From the NCBI RefSeq assembly GCF_963675965.1, contig NZ_OY780935.1:2096501-2160500 (forward strand): a DNA stretch of 64,000 nt. Reading direction: 5' to 3'. Every line of letters starts with the position of its first letter. The first letter of the stretch is position 1. Of this stretch, positions 26,952 to 35,652 are shown piece by piece. Below the pieces are notes generated by a model, which was not told the DNA's origin, did no database searches, and saw nothing but the letters and a program-made list of their open reading frames with translations. The DNA is from an uncultured Celeribacter sp. Its GTDB lineage: Bacteria > Pseudomonadota > Alphaproteobacteria > Rhodobacterales > Rhodobacteraceae. The position numbers and the translations under genes are program-made.

Positions 26952-27776
26952 TCAGTTTTGCGGGAGTTTAAATTCATCCGTCCCAAGCGCATCTGACAGC
27001 CGCGCTTTGGCGGAGCCGGGCAGGAGTGGTTTGGGCTGACTTTCGTCAGGGGCCCAGCCGGTGAGATAGACGATGTCAAACGTCGCTTTCAGACGGTCGT
27101 CTTCGGAGAAATGTTCACGATAGAGCGATTGGGTCAGCGCAAACAACTCTTTGCGGGACGGGGTCTTTTCCCGTGCGGTCAGGGCATTGCCTTCGCCCAT
27201 GGCACGCAGGTCCTGAACCAGTTTTGCAAGGTTGGGATAGGTTACATTGCGTGGGCTTTTGTCGGCCACCGGCAGGGCAAATGAGGCCCGTTGCAACAGC
27301 CCGCCAAGATCGCGCAGCTCGCCCATGGGCAGAACCCGCGGGGACAGCCCGCCGGTCAGTGCGGTTTCCGCCTGACCCAGGCAGGCGCGCAGTTCATGCA
27401 GGGTTTGATCCCCGAAGAAAGCCGCGATCAGCAGCCCGTCGGGTTTGAGGGCCCGGTTGCACTGGATCAGCTGGCCGACGGGATCATTGGCCCAATGCAG
27501 AGCCATGGCATGAATCACCAGATCATAGGTGCCTTCTTCAAGGGCCAGAAAGTCATCGTCCGGCACAACTTTGGCATTTGGAAACCATTTTGCCCAAAGC
27601 TCAGGAAATCCGGTCACGATGGCCGGATTCGTGAAGGTTTTGTTCACCATGCTGATCCGGTCTTCGATCTCTGCGCGGGCTTCCTCATGCAGGAAAAAAT
27701 CGCCGCCACTGGCGAGGGCACGTTTGCGGGATCGGGACAATTGGGTCCGGTCAACCAATTGGGGGGCATTGGACAT
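26952..27776 (-). CDS. SAM-dependent methyltransferase (BioC/NDUFAF5-like)
   Basis: 274 aa from ATG 27776 (MSNAPQLVDRTQLSRSRKRAL), the start that matches the family. The frame back to 27857 would run into the divergent comF gene. The N-terminal DRTQLSRSRKRAL and HEEARAEIEDRI resemble NDUFAF5/BioC-type proteins. TYDLVIHAMALHWANDPVGQ is the methyltransferase motif region. The glycine-rich SAM motif I is degenerate. The substrate is unknown. Confidence 0.82.
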   Translation of the reverse strand: MSNAPQLVDRTQLSRSRKRALASGGDFFLHEEARAEIEDRISMVNKTFTNPAIVTGFPELWAKWFPNAKVVPDDDFLALEEGTYDLVIHAMALHWANDPVGQLIQCNRALKPDGLLIAAFFGDQTLHELRACLGQAETALTGGLSPRVLPMGELRDLGGLLQRASFALPVADKSPRNVTYPNLAKLVQDLRAMGEGNALTAREKTPSRKELFALTQSLYREHFSEDDRLKATFDIVYLTGWAPDESQPKPLLPGSAKARLSDALGTDEFKLPQN

Positions 27777-27834
27777 GGTGAGACTTTCTGGCGTTCTGTT
27801 ATGCGCCAGCGCAATGTAGGATTTCAGGAGGCAA

Positions 27835-28548
27835 ATGCAAAGGCTGGGCCGGCTCATCTACCCCATACATTGCCTGTCCTGCGACAATGTGGTCGAGGCA
27901 CATGGCCAGCTGTGCCCGCAGTGTTGGGGGCAAACCCCCTTTATTGTCGATCATCCCTGTGAAACCTGCGGCGCTGCCTTGGTCGGCGAGGCTGAATGCG
28001 GGGACCTTTGCGACGCCTGTCTGATGCAGCCGCGACCGTGGCGTCAGGGCCGCGCCCTGATGCGCTACGATGGTGGGGCACGCGGATTGGTCTTGGCGCT
28101 CAAACATGGCGACAGGCCGGATCTTGCGCCAGCGTTGGGGGCCTGGCTGGCGCAGACCGTGGCGCCGATTGTTACGCCGGACATGCGGGTGGTGCCCGTG
28201 CCGCTGCATTGGCGTCGTCTGATGCGGCGCCGATACAATCAGGCGGCGCTTTTGGCCTCTCATGTGGCCAAAGCGCATGGGCTGGTGTCAGTTCTGGATG
28301 GGCTTAAACGCTGTCGGGCGACGCGACCCCTCGACGGGGTGAGCGCGCAGGAGCGTCATGACATGCTGAAAGATGCCATCGCGGGCCATCCGAAACGTGC
28401 CGCTCAGCTACATGGGCATCCGGTGCTTTTGGTGGATGATGTGATGACCAGCGGCGCGACCCTGACAGCCTGCACACAGGCCTGCCACGCGCTGGGCGCA
28501 ACTCAGGTGTCGGTTGCGGTACTGGCCCGCGTGGACAGGACCGGCTAA
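27835..28548 (+). CDS. ComF family phosphoribosyltransferase-like protein
   Basis: 237 aa. An N-terminal zinc finger has CLSCDN, CPQCW, CETCG and CDACL pairs. A type I phosphoribosyltransferase domain follows, with PVPLHWRRLMRRRYNQAALLA-type sequence and the PRPP motif VLLVDDVMTSGATLTA. ComF proteins are linked to DNA uptake in naturally transformable bacteria, but this gene is conserved far more widely. A strong CAGGAGG precedes the ATG. It is followed by grxC. Confidence 0.9.
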   Translation: MQRLGRLIYPIHCLSCDNVVEAHGQLCPQCWGQTPFIVDHPCETCGAALVGEAECGDLCDACLMQPRPWRQGRALMRYDGGARGLVLALKHGDRPDLAPALGAWLAQTVAPIVTPDMRVVPVPLHWRRLMRRRYNQAALLASHVAKAHGLVSVLDGLKRCRATRPLDGVSAQERHDMLKDAIAGHPKRAAQLHGHPVLLVDDVMTSGATLTACTQACHALGATQVSVAVLARVDRTG

Positions 28549-28584
28549 ATCCGTATAGTCGCCGCAAGACAAAAGGATTTTCCC

Positions 28585-28842
28585 ATGCAACCCGTCACTC
28601 TCTACACAACCCCGATTTGCCCGTTCTGCGTCGCTGCGAAACGTCTTTTGGACAGCAAGGGCGTCAGCTACACCGACATCGATGTGATGGCGTCGCCCGA
28701 ACGCCGCCAGGAAATGATGCAAAAGGCCCATGGGCGCCATACGGTGCCGCAGATTTTCATTGGCGACACCCATGTTGGTGGTTGCGACGAACTGCATGCA
28801 CTTGATCGTGCCGGCAAACTCGATCCCCTGTTGGCTGGATAA
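28585..28842 (+). CDS. grxC: Glutaredoxin 3
   Basis: An 85-aa thioltransferase using glutathione. The active site is CPFC (residues 11-14; CPYC is commoner). TVPQIFIGDTHVGGCDEL carries the cis-Pro and the GSH-binding GG. It stands between comF and a carbon-nitrogen hydrolase gene, an order common in Rhodobacterales. Confidence 0.95.
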   Translation: MQPVTLYTTPICPFCVAAKRLLDSKGVSYTDIDVMASPERRQEMMQKAHGRHTVPQIFIGDTHVGGCDELHALDRAGKLDPLLAG

Positions 28843-28845
28843 GCC

Positions 28846-29700
28846 ATGACCACACGCGTCGGCCTCCTGACCCTGAACGTCACGGACGATCCTCAGTCTA
28901 ATCTGCCGCAGACCTTGGCCCTGATTGCCGAGGCCGCTGCGGCGGGGGCCGGGATCGTCATGACGCCTGAGGTCACGAATTGCGTCTCGACCTCACGCAG
29001 CCATCAGGTCGGGGTGCTGTGCTATGAGGCAGAGGATCCGACTCTGGCGGGGCTGCGCGCGGCGGCAAAGACGCATCATATCTGGCTTTTGATCGGCTCA
29101 TTGGCGTTGAAAACAAGCGATCCGGACGGGCGCTTTGCCAACCGGTCCTTCCTGATTGCCCCGGATGGATCCATTGCGGCGCGCTACGACAAGATCCATA
29201 TGTTTGATGTCGAGGTCAGTGAAACCGAAACCTACCGTGAATCTGCGGGGTACCGACCCGGCGACCGGGCGGTTGTGGCGGAAACGCCGCTGGGCGCCAT
29301 TGGCATGACGATTTGCTACGATCTGCGGTTCCCGCATCTGTATCGGGCGCTGGCGCAGTCCGGAGCACGGATTTTGACGGTGCCCTCGGCTTTTTCACCG
29401 GTCACGGGGCGCGCGCATTGGGAAAGCCTGTTGCGTGCCCGAGCGATCGAAACCGGGTGTTTCGTCTTTGCCCCGGCCCAGACCGGCGCGCATGTCGAAC
29501 GGCGGGGTGGTAAGGATCACAAGGTGAACCGGCACACCTATGGGCATTCTCTGGCGGTCGCGCCTTGGGGAGAGGTCCTCTACGATGGCGGGACAGAGCC
29601 GGGGATCGGTATCGTAGAAATGGACCTGAGCAAGGTCGAAGAGGCGCGACGCCGCATTCCTTCGCTGTTTCATGACCGACCGTTTGAGGCCCCGAGATGA
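28846..29700 (+). CDS. Carbon-nitrogen hydrolase (nitrilase superfamily, Nit-type amidase)
   Basis: 284 aa. The Glu-Lys-Cys triad is visible in VMTPEVTN (Glu42), RYDKIHMFDVEV (Lys) and TICYDLRFPHLYR (Cys). The sequence pattern fits Nit1/Nit2-like omega-amidases or deaminated-glutathione amidases. The position directly after grxC fits a glutathione-linked repair role, which is inference. Its stop overlaps the next gene by 4 nt. Confidence 0.9.
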   Translation: MTTRVGLLTLNVTDDPQSNLPQTLALIAEAAAAGAGIVMTPEVTNCVSTSRSHQVGVLCYEAEDPTLAGLRAAAKTHHIWLLIGSLALKTSDPDGRFANRSFLIAPDGSIAARYDKIHMFDVEVSETETYRESAGYRPGDRAVVAETPLGAIGMTICYDLRFPHLYRALAQSGARILTVPSAFSPVTGRAHWESLLRARAIETGCFVFAPAQTGAHVERRGGKDHKVNRHTYGHSLAVAPWGEVLYDGGTEPGIGIVEMDLSKVEEARRRIPSLFHDRPFEAPR

Positions 29701-30146
29701 GCCGAAACGCGAACAACGACTCCCTCTCTGTCGCACTGTTTTCCGAAATCTTCATGGCGGATCAACTGGCGCGCAACCGGCTGACCAAAGCTCTGCCCAG
29801 AGGCATGGAGATCAGTCATTTTTCCGTCCTGAACCATCTGGCACGGGCCAATGACGAACGCAGCCCGGCGCAATTGGCGCGGGCGTTTCATGTGACACGC
29901 GGCGCCATGACCAACACGCTGAACAAGCTGGAATGGGCAGGACATATCCATATCCGGCCCGACTGGGATGATGCACGCCGCAAATTCGTGTCGATTTCGC
30001 CATCCGGGCGCGCGGCGCGTGATGCGGCTCTGGCGGCGATTGCGCCGATCCTGTCAGATGTGGTCGATGCCATCGGTACGGATCGTGTCAAAGCGGCTCT
30101 GCCGGTGTTGCGCGAAATGCGGATTCGTCTGGAAGACGAAAACTGA
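29697..30146 (+). CDS. MarR-family transcriptional regulator
   Basis: A 149-aa winged-helix protein. The DNA-binding part is AQLARAFHVTRGAMTNTLNK followed by the wing DDARRKFVSISPSGR. It is coupled by ATGA overlap to the nitrilase-like gene. It is convergent with the ABC importer genes, so a link with them is possible but not shown. Confidence 0.88.
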   Translation: MSRNANNDSLSVALFSEIFMADQLARNRLTKALPRGMEISHFSVLNHLARANDERSPAQLARAFHVTRGAMTNTLNKLEWAGHIHIRPDWDDARRKFVSISPSGRAARDAALAAIAPILSDVVDAIGTDRVKAALPVLREMRIRLEDEN

Positions 30147-30302
30147 CAGCATTCAGGCGGCACTTTGGTTGGCTGGGCGGGTTCCACGATGGCCTGATAC
30201 GGGGTGCAGCCTTTTAGGGCAAAAAAATCAAGAGCATAGCGTGTCAAACCCCAGCCTTGGTTACGGGACGGGGCCAATTGGTGACAAGTCGGGCGACTTG
30301 GT

Positions 30303-31157
30303 TCACTCGAACCAGTCGTCATCCAGTTCCGGCAGTGGGATTGCGGACAGCAGGCTGCGGGTGACGTTGGATGACGGGTGGTCGAAGACCTCGGCTACGG
30401 GACCAGCGTCGACAATTTCGCCATGGTTGAGCACGATCACATGGTCGCACAGATGCCGGATCACCGAGAGGTCGTGACTGATAAAGGCAATGGTCAGGCC
30501 CATGTCCCGCGCCAGGTCCTTGAGCAGCGACAACACCTGTGCCTGGCTGGACACATCCAGCCCCGAAACGATTTCATCGGCCAGAATGAAACGGGGCTCC
30601 AGCGCGATGGCGCGGGCAATCCCGACCCGCTGGCGTTGACCGCCGGAGAGCTCATGGGGGTAGCGGTCGGCAAAGCTGTCGGGCAGGCCGACCTTTTGCA
30701 GGGCGGCAATGGCGTCGGACTTGGTGCCGCCGCGACCGTAGCGTTTCATCGGCTGGGTGATGATCCGCCAAACCCGGTGCCGGGGATTGAGCGAGGACAT
30801 AGGGTCCTGAAAGATCATCTGCAAATCGCGCCGCAGCGGACGCAGCTCGGTCTCATTCAGGTGACCGATATCTTGCCCGTCGAACAGAACTTGACCCGAA
30901 TCCGGCTCTAGAAGCCGTACAAGCACACGGCCGAAAGTCGATTTTCCCGACCCGCTTTCGCCGACGATGCCGGTGATCTGGCCTTCGGGAATGTCCAGAT
31001 CAAAGCCCTTGAGAACCTCGGTGCGCGGCGCAGTGCCGAACAGCGGCTTGTTGGAGCGATCCGGAAAGGACAAGCGCAGGCCGCGTACGGAAAACAACGG
31101 AGCAGCAGTGGCGGTGGTTGGTGTCATGATGTCAGTCTGCATATCAGTCTCGGGCAT
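30303..31157 (-). CDS. Peptide/nickel-type ABC importer, ATP-binding protein (DppF/OppF-like)
   Basis: 284 aa. Walker A is GESGSGKSTFGR, the signature LSGGQRQRVGIARA, Walker B FILADEIVSGLD and the His switch ISHDLSVI. It is the last gene of the five-gene importer SBP-permease-permease-ATPase-ATPase, sharing one base with the preceding ATPase gene. Family members power uptake of peptides, but also of opines, glycosides and other small molecules. The substrate here is unknown. Confidence 0.9.
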   Translation of the reverse strand: MPETDMQTDIMTPTTATAAPLFSVRGLRLSFPDRSNKPLFGTAPRTEVLKGFDLDIPEGQITGIVGESGSGKSTFGRVLVRLLEPDSGQVLFDGQDIGHLNETELRPLRRDLQMIFQDPMSSLNPRHRVWRIITQPMKRYGRGGTKSDAIAALQKVGLPDSFADRYPHELSGGQRQRVGIARAIALEPRFILADEIVSGLDVSSQAQVLSLLKDLARDMGLTIAFISHDLSVIRHLCDHVIVLNHGEIVDAGPVAEVFDHPSSNVTRSLLSAIPLPELDDDWFE

Positions 31158-32050
31158 CAGCGCGGCCCCCGGTAGTAGGCATCATCCTGCGCGATCTGAC
31201 GATGCAGGTCGGCAATCAGCTCTGCCGGCACGGGCGAGAAAGGCGTGTCGAGATCGGCATAGCTTGGCGTCGCTGCAATCAGTGCTTCTGTGTAGGGATG
31301 AGCTGGATTCGTGAAGATATCCTTGGTTCGGGCGTCTTCCATCACCTTGCCTGCGAACAGGACGGTGACCTTCTGGCTGATTTTGGCGACCACGCCCATG
31401 TCATGGGTGACGAAGAGGACGGCAGTGCCGGTCTCCTGCTGCAATTCGCGAATGAGCCGCAGGATCTGTTTTTGCACGGTCACGTCCAGTGCCGTGGTCG
31501 GTTCGTCGGCGACAATGAGGCGTGGGGACGGTGCAAAGGCGGCGGCGATCAGAATACGCTGTCGCATGCCACCGGATAGCTCATGCGGATAGCTCTGCAT
31601 CACGCGTTTCGGGTCGCGAATATGCACCCGATCCAGCAGTTCCAGCGCGCGAGCGGTGGCGTCAGCCGCGCTCCAGCCCTGAATGCGTATGAGCGGGTCG
31701 GTGATCTGCGGCCCGATCTTACGCACTGGGTTCAGGGCGGTCAGCGGGTCTTGGGGGATCAGCGCGGCCGTTTGCGCCACGGTCGTGCGCCGCGTGTGCG
31801 GGGTCATCATGTTGAGGTGATCTCCCTCAAGCAGGATTTCCCCCTCAGTGATCTTCACGTTCTGCGGCAGGATGCCGAGCACGGATTTGCCGATCATGGA
31901 TTTGCCGGCACCGCTTTCGCCAACCAAGGCGCGCACCTCGCCGGGCTCAAGTGTCAGTGAGACGTTGCGCAACAGTCGCAGACCGTTGGGCAGGGCGATG
32001 TTGAGCTTGATCACGTCCAGCGTGGGCGGGTGGGGAGAGGCGACAGTCAT
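31157..32050 (-). CDS. Peptide/nickel-type ABC importer, ATP-binding protein (DppD/OppD-like)
   Basis: 297 aa. Walker A GESGAGKSMIGK, signature LSGGMRQRILIA, Walker B LIVADEPTTALD, and the C-terminal oligopeptide extension (HPYTEALIAATPS) typical of DppD/OppD. It overlaps the upstream permease gene by 4 nt and pairs with the second ATPase gene as a heterodimer. Confidence 0.9.
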   Translation of the reverse strand: MTVASPHPPTLDVIKLNIALPNGLRLLRNVSLTLEPGEVRALVGESGAGKSMIGKSVLGILPQNVKITEGEILLEGDHLNMMTPHTRRTTVAQTAALIPQDPLTALNPVRKIGPQITDPLIRIQGWSAADATARALELLDRVHIRDPKRVMQSYPHELSGGMRQRILIAAAFAPSPRLIVADEPTTALDVTVQKQILRLIRELQQETGTAVLFVTHDMGVVAKISQKVTVLFAGKVMEDARTKDIFTNPAHPYTEALIAATPSYADLDTPFSPVPAELIADLHRQIAQDDAYYRGPR

Positions 32051-32913
32051 TGCAGCACCGGATCAAAACGTTGTTTCAGACCTTCACCGAGGGTCGAAAA
32101 ACTCAGCACGGTGAGGAACAGGGAAATCAGCGGGAACAGCAGCACCCACCAGGCAAAATGGATGGCATTGCGGCCTTCGGCGATCATCGAACCCCAAGTC
32201 GGATCGTCTGAGGAAATCGACAGGTTCACAAAGCTCAGAATGGCCTCGACGATCACCGCGATGCCCATTTCCAGCATCAGTAGCGCGATGATGGAGGGCA
32301 GCACGTTGGGGAGGATTTCGCTGATCAGCGTCGTCAGCCGGCGGGCGCCGCCGATGCGGGCGCTGTCGACGTAATCCATACGTGCTTGCACCATGGTTTC
32401 GGCGCGGATCACGCGGGCAAACCGGGTCCAGTCGATCAGGGCAATGGCCGCGATGACCGACGTCAGCCCGGTGCCCATGACGGCCACCAGCAGAACTGCA
32501 AACAGAACCGGCGGAAAGGCCATCCAGATGTCGACCAATCGCGAAATCACGCGATCCCACCAGCCGCCATAGTAGCCCGCCAGAAGGCCCAGAGTCGCAC
32601 CAAAGACACAGGTGATGGTTGCGGCGATCAGGCTGACGAAAAGGGCGATGCGAGCGCCGTAGATCATGCGCGTCATCACGTCCCGGCCAAGGCTGTCGGT
32701 GCCAAGCCAGTATCCCGGTTCAGACCCGGCCATGAAAAACGGGGGCAGACGTTCCAGCATGAGATCCTGCATCAGCGGATCATGTGGGGCGATTAAAGGC
32801 GCAAATACGGCCATCACGACGACGATAGCGATCCAGGCCAATGGCAGCCAAAGGCGCAGGTTCAGCTTGCCGGAGCGGCGCGTGCGGGGGGCGGCCACTG
32901 TGGTCTCAGCCAT
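32047..32913 (-). CDS. ABC importer permease (DppC-like)
   Basis: A 288-aa inner-membrane permease with about six hydrophobic segments. The N-terminal DppC/OppC_N region ends HDPLMQDLMLERLPP. The EAA-type coupling loop is RIGGARRLTTLISEILPNVLP. It overlaps its neighbours on both sides. Confidence 0.92.
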   Translation of the reverse strand: MAETTVAAPRTRRSGKLNLRLWLPLAWIAIVVVMAVFAPLIAPHDPLMQDLMLERLPPFFMAGSEPGYWLGTDSLGRDVMTRMIYGARIALFVSLIAATITCVFGATLGLLAGYYGGWWDRVISRLVDIWMAFPPVLFAVLLVAVMGTGLTSVIAAIALIDWTRFARVIRAETMVQARMDYVDSARIGGARRLTTLISEILPNVLPSIIALLMLEMGIAVIVEAILSFVNLSISSDDPTWGSMIAEGRNAIHFAWWVLLFPLISLFLTVLSFSTLGEGLKQRFDPVLQ

Positions 32914-33913
32914 GACGCAACCTCGGATTCAAAAGTGTATAGGACAGATCGACCAGCAGGTTGATGACGATGAACAGGGCTGCAAACAGCAGCACGATGC
33001 CCTGAATGAGCGGAAGGTCGCGGTTGATCACCGCATCAATGGCCATATTGCCGAGACCTTCATAGGCAAAGAGACGCTCGACGATCACGGTGCCACCGAT
33101 GAGGAAAGTGAACTGCACACCGACCAGTGTCAGCGTCGGCAAGGCGGCGTTGCGCAGGGCTTCGCGCAGGATTACGGCAGTTTCACTGAAGCCGCGGACC
33201 CGGGCGAGCGTGGTGTAGTCCTGCACCAGTACCTCTTTGAGGTTCTGCTTGAGAAGCTGTGCGATCATCGCCGCCAGCGGCAATGCCAGCGACATGGCCG
33301 GCATCAGCATATGTGACAGCGTGGAGCCGACAACGTCAAAGCGGCCGCGCAGCAATCCTTCAAACACGTAGAAATTCGTGGTGAACGGAATATCAAGACG
33401 CGGGTCGACACGGCCTGAGATCGACAGGATCGGCCAGAGCACGCCAAAGATCAGCACGAAGATCAGCCCCCAGAGAAAATCGGGAATGGACAGGATCGCG
33501 CCATTGGTCAGATCAAGGCCAACCTCGGTGCCTGTGCCGCGTTTGCGGGCGCCGATCACGGCGACCATGCCGCCCAAGGCGACGGCGATGACCAGCGCCA
33601 TGATCGAGAGTTCTAGGGTCGCGGGCAGGCGGCCCAGAACCAGTTCGACGACGGGCTGTCGCAATGTGATGGAGGTTCCGAAATCGCCCTGCAGGACACC
33701 GCTGAGCCATATGACGAATTGTTCCGGCAGGCTTTTGTCAAAGCCATACAGCGCGGTGAGATTTGCGATGTCTTCTTCGGTCGCGCCGGGCGGCAACATC
33801 ATGGCAATCGGGTTGCCGGGCGCCACACGCACAAGTGTGAACACCACGACGGCGACACCAAACAGGGTGACGGCGGTCGTGGCCAAACGGGTCAGGATCG
33901 TCTTCAGGATCAT
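32906..33913 (-). CDS. ABC importer permease (DppB-like)
   Basis: A 335-aa permease with six predicted helices. The N-terminal APGNPIAMMLPPGATEEDI segment is characteristic of DppB/OppB. The coupling-loop region is ARVRGFSETAVILREALRNA. It is separated from the upstream binding-protein gene by 68 nt containing a strong hairpin. Confidence 0.92.
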   Translation of the reverse strand: MILKTILTRLATTAVTLFGVAVVVFTLVRVAPGNPIAMMLPPGATEEDIANLTALYGFDKSLPEQFVIWLSGVLQGDFGTSITLRQPVVELVLGRLPATLELSIMALVIAVALGGMVAVIGARKRGTGTEVGLDLTNGAILSIPDFLWGLIFVLIFGVLWPILSISGRVDPRLDIPFTTNFYVFEGLLRGRFDVVGSTLSHMLMPAMSLALPLAAMIAQLLKQNLKEVLVQDYTTLARVRGFSETAVILREALRNAALPTLTLVGVQFTFLIGGTVIVERLFAYEGLGNMAIDAVINRDLPLIQGIVLLFAALFIVINLLVDLSYTLLNPRLRHG

Positions 33914-33934
33914 TCGGGAACTCTTGGAAATTGT

Positions 33935-33972
33935 GAGGCGGCAGGGGCCGGGGGACAGTCCCCTGCCGCCTC
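33935..33972. other. Stable intercistronic hairpin between binding-protein and permease genes
   Basis: A perfect 13-bp stem (GAGGCGGCAGGGG at 33935-33947, its complement at 33960-33972) encloses a 12-nt loop. There is no T-run. Such stem-loops after a binding-protein gene commonly protect its mRNA or reduce read-through into permease genes. Confidence 0.75.
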
Positions 33973-33981
33973 AATCTGGGA

Positions 33982-35523
33982 TCAACTGGCAGGCGCGATG
34001 GCTTGTGGCAGAAGATCTCCGGATGTGTAGGGGGTGACCGTCACGGCAGAGCTGTAGACGATGGGCATCACATATTGCAGCAGCGGGATGACATAGCCCT
34101 CTTCTGCGATATAGCGGGACACGTCTTTGTAGCCCTGAATACGTTTGTCTTCGTCAGGCTCGACAAACAGCGGCGCGATCATGTCCACAAGGTCCTGGGT
34201 GTCCCACACGGCGTGGGGCGAGGGACCGAACATGGAAAAGCCGGTCGAGGTCGACGGGTCGCCGATAGAGTTGCCCCAGTTGTAGAAGGCCGCCGGTGCA
34301 AGCTGGTCCGTGGCGCGAAGCTCATAGTGTTTCGCGATCTCATAGACCTCGATTTCCGCTTCGATACCGACTTTGCGCCACATGCCGACGATGGCCTGGA
34401 TCATCTCGTAATCCTTGGGCTTGAACCCGCGGGTGGTCTGGATCGTGAAGGTCACTGGATTGTCGGTCGAATAGCCCGAAGCCGCCAGAAGTTCTTTTGC
34501 TTTTTCAGGATCGTAGTCAACGACAATGCTGTCGTCATAGGCGGCGTAACCGGGCGCTTCCAGGGTCGAAAGCGGCACGCCGTAGCCGCGCAGAAGACGG
34601 TCGATGATCAGCTGTTTGTCGATGGCGTGATGGGCTGCAAGACGCACGTTCTTGTCGGTCATCACGTCGATGTCGTTCAGAAAGATCATGCCGATATCGG
34701 TGATCGGAACGGCTTCGCCAGACAGGCCGTCCTTGGCGATCAGCCGGTCATATTCTTCGTAGGGGATGTTGGTGGTTACGTCGGAATTGCCTGATTCCAC
34801 CTCGGCCACGCGCGAAGCCGCGTCGGTGACGAATTTCAGTGTCACGGTGTCGAATTCCGGTGCGCCGCCCCAATAGTCTGAGTTGGCCACGAGCCGGACA
34901 TAGGCACCCTGTTCGAAAGTGTCGACCTTATAGGGGCCGGTGCCGATGGGGGCTTTTTCAAACCCTTCAGAGCCGACCTCCTCATAGTATTTCTTGGGCA
35001 GGACAAAGGCTGTCAGGAAGGCCATCCATTTGAACAGTGCCGGTTCGAAGGACAGGACATCTGCGGTGATGACATTTCCGTCGACGGTGAAGTTGCCGAT
35101 TTTGGACCAGACGAATTGCATCGGGTTACCGGTCTCGGGATTGGCAGCGCGTTCCAGCGACCAGACCACATCTTCGGGCGTGAAAGCATCGCCATTGTGC
35201 CAGGTTACGCCTTCGCGGACGGTCATGGTGATTTTGGTCTTGTCGGCGTTGAAGCCCCAGTCGGTCAGCAGGCCGGGACCAAAGGACAGGTCGGGCGCTT
35301 GTGCGATGTAGCGATCGAAGACGGCCAGATAGGCGGACTGCAGCGCCGGGTTCACGGCCGCAGGGCCCGTGGTGGGATCCCAGCTTTGAACCGGGACGTT
35401 ATAGGCGATGGTCAGATTGGCGCCGTCTTGGGCCAGAACGGATGCGCCGCTGGCCAGAAGCGCGGTCAGGGCGGCCGAAGCGCCCATGAAACCGCGCCGG
35501 GTGAGGTGCGTTTTGGAAGTCAT
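33982..35523 (-). CDS. ABC importer substrate-binding protein (SBP_bac_5 family)
   Basis: A 513-aa periplasmic binding protein, probably Tat-exported because it begins TRRGFMGASAALTALLAS with a cleavage site at VLAQ. Family 5 features are FGPGLLTDWGFNADKTKITM, VTWHNGDAFTPEDVVWSLER and GTGPYKVDTFEQGAYVRLVAN. An AGGAG lies upstream of ATG 35523. The ligand is unknown. The position directly downstream of the IorAB genes suggests it brings in that pathway's substrate. Confidence 0.92.
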   Translation of the reverse strand: MTSKTHLTRRGFMGASAALTALLASGASVLAQDGANLTIAYNVPVQSWDPTTGPAAVNPALQSAYLAVFDRYIAQAPDLSFGPGLLTDWGFNADKTKITMTVREGVTWHNGDAFTPEDVVWSLERAANPETGNPMQFVWSKIGNFTVDGNVITADVLSFEPALFKWMAFLTAFVLPKKYYEEVGSEGFEKAPIGTGPYKVDTFEQGAYVRLVANSDYWGGAPEFDTVTLKFVTDAASRVAEVESGNSDVTTNIPYEEYDRLIAKDGLSGEAVPITDIGMIFLNDIDVMTDKNVRLAAHHAIDKQLIIDRLLRGYGVPLSTLEAPGYAAYDDSIVVDYDPEKAKELLAASGYSTDNPVTFTIQTTRGFKPKDYEMIQAIVGMWRKVGIEAEIEVYEIAKHYELRATDQLAPAAFYNWGNSIGDPSTSTGFSMFGPSPHAVWDTQDLVDMIAPLFVEPDEDKRIQGYKDVSRYIAEEGYVIPLLQYVMPIVYSSAVTVTPYTSGDLLPQAIAPAS

Positions 35524-35610
35524 ATCTATACTCCTGTTGGCATGGGATCTGCCCGGTTGGTGCGGGCTTGTTTCTGGAGGTATTTTGAACCTGGTTATTT
35601 TAGATATAAA

Positions 35611-35640
35611 GAAAAATCTGTATGAAGATGCAGATTTTTC
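35611..35640. promoter_or_regulatory. Inverted repeat upstream of the importer (candidate operator or weak terminator)
   Basis: GAAAAATCTG (35611-35620) and CAGATTTTTC (35631-35640) are perfect 10-bp arms separated by 10 nt. It lies between the FAD oxidoreductase stop and the binding-protein start. It may be an operator for the cluster's MarR protein or an AT-rich terminator; the T-tract on the minus strand allows either. Confidence 0.5.
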
Positions 35641-35652
35641 GCAAAATGGCGC

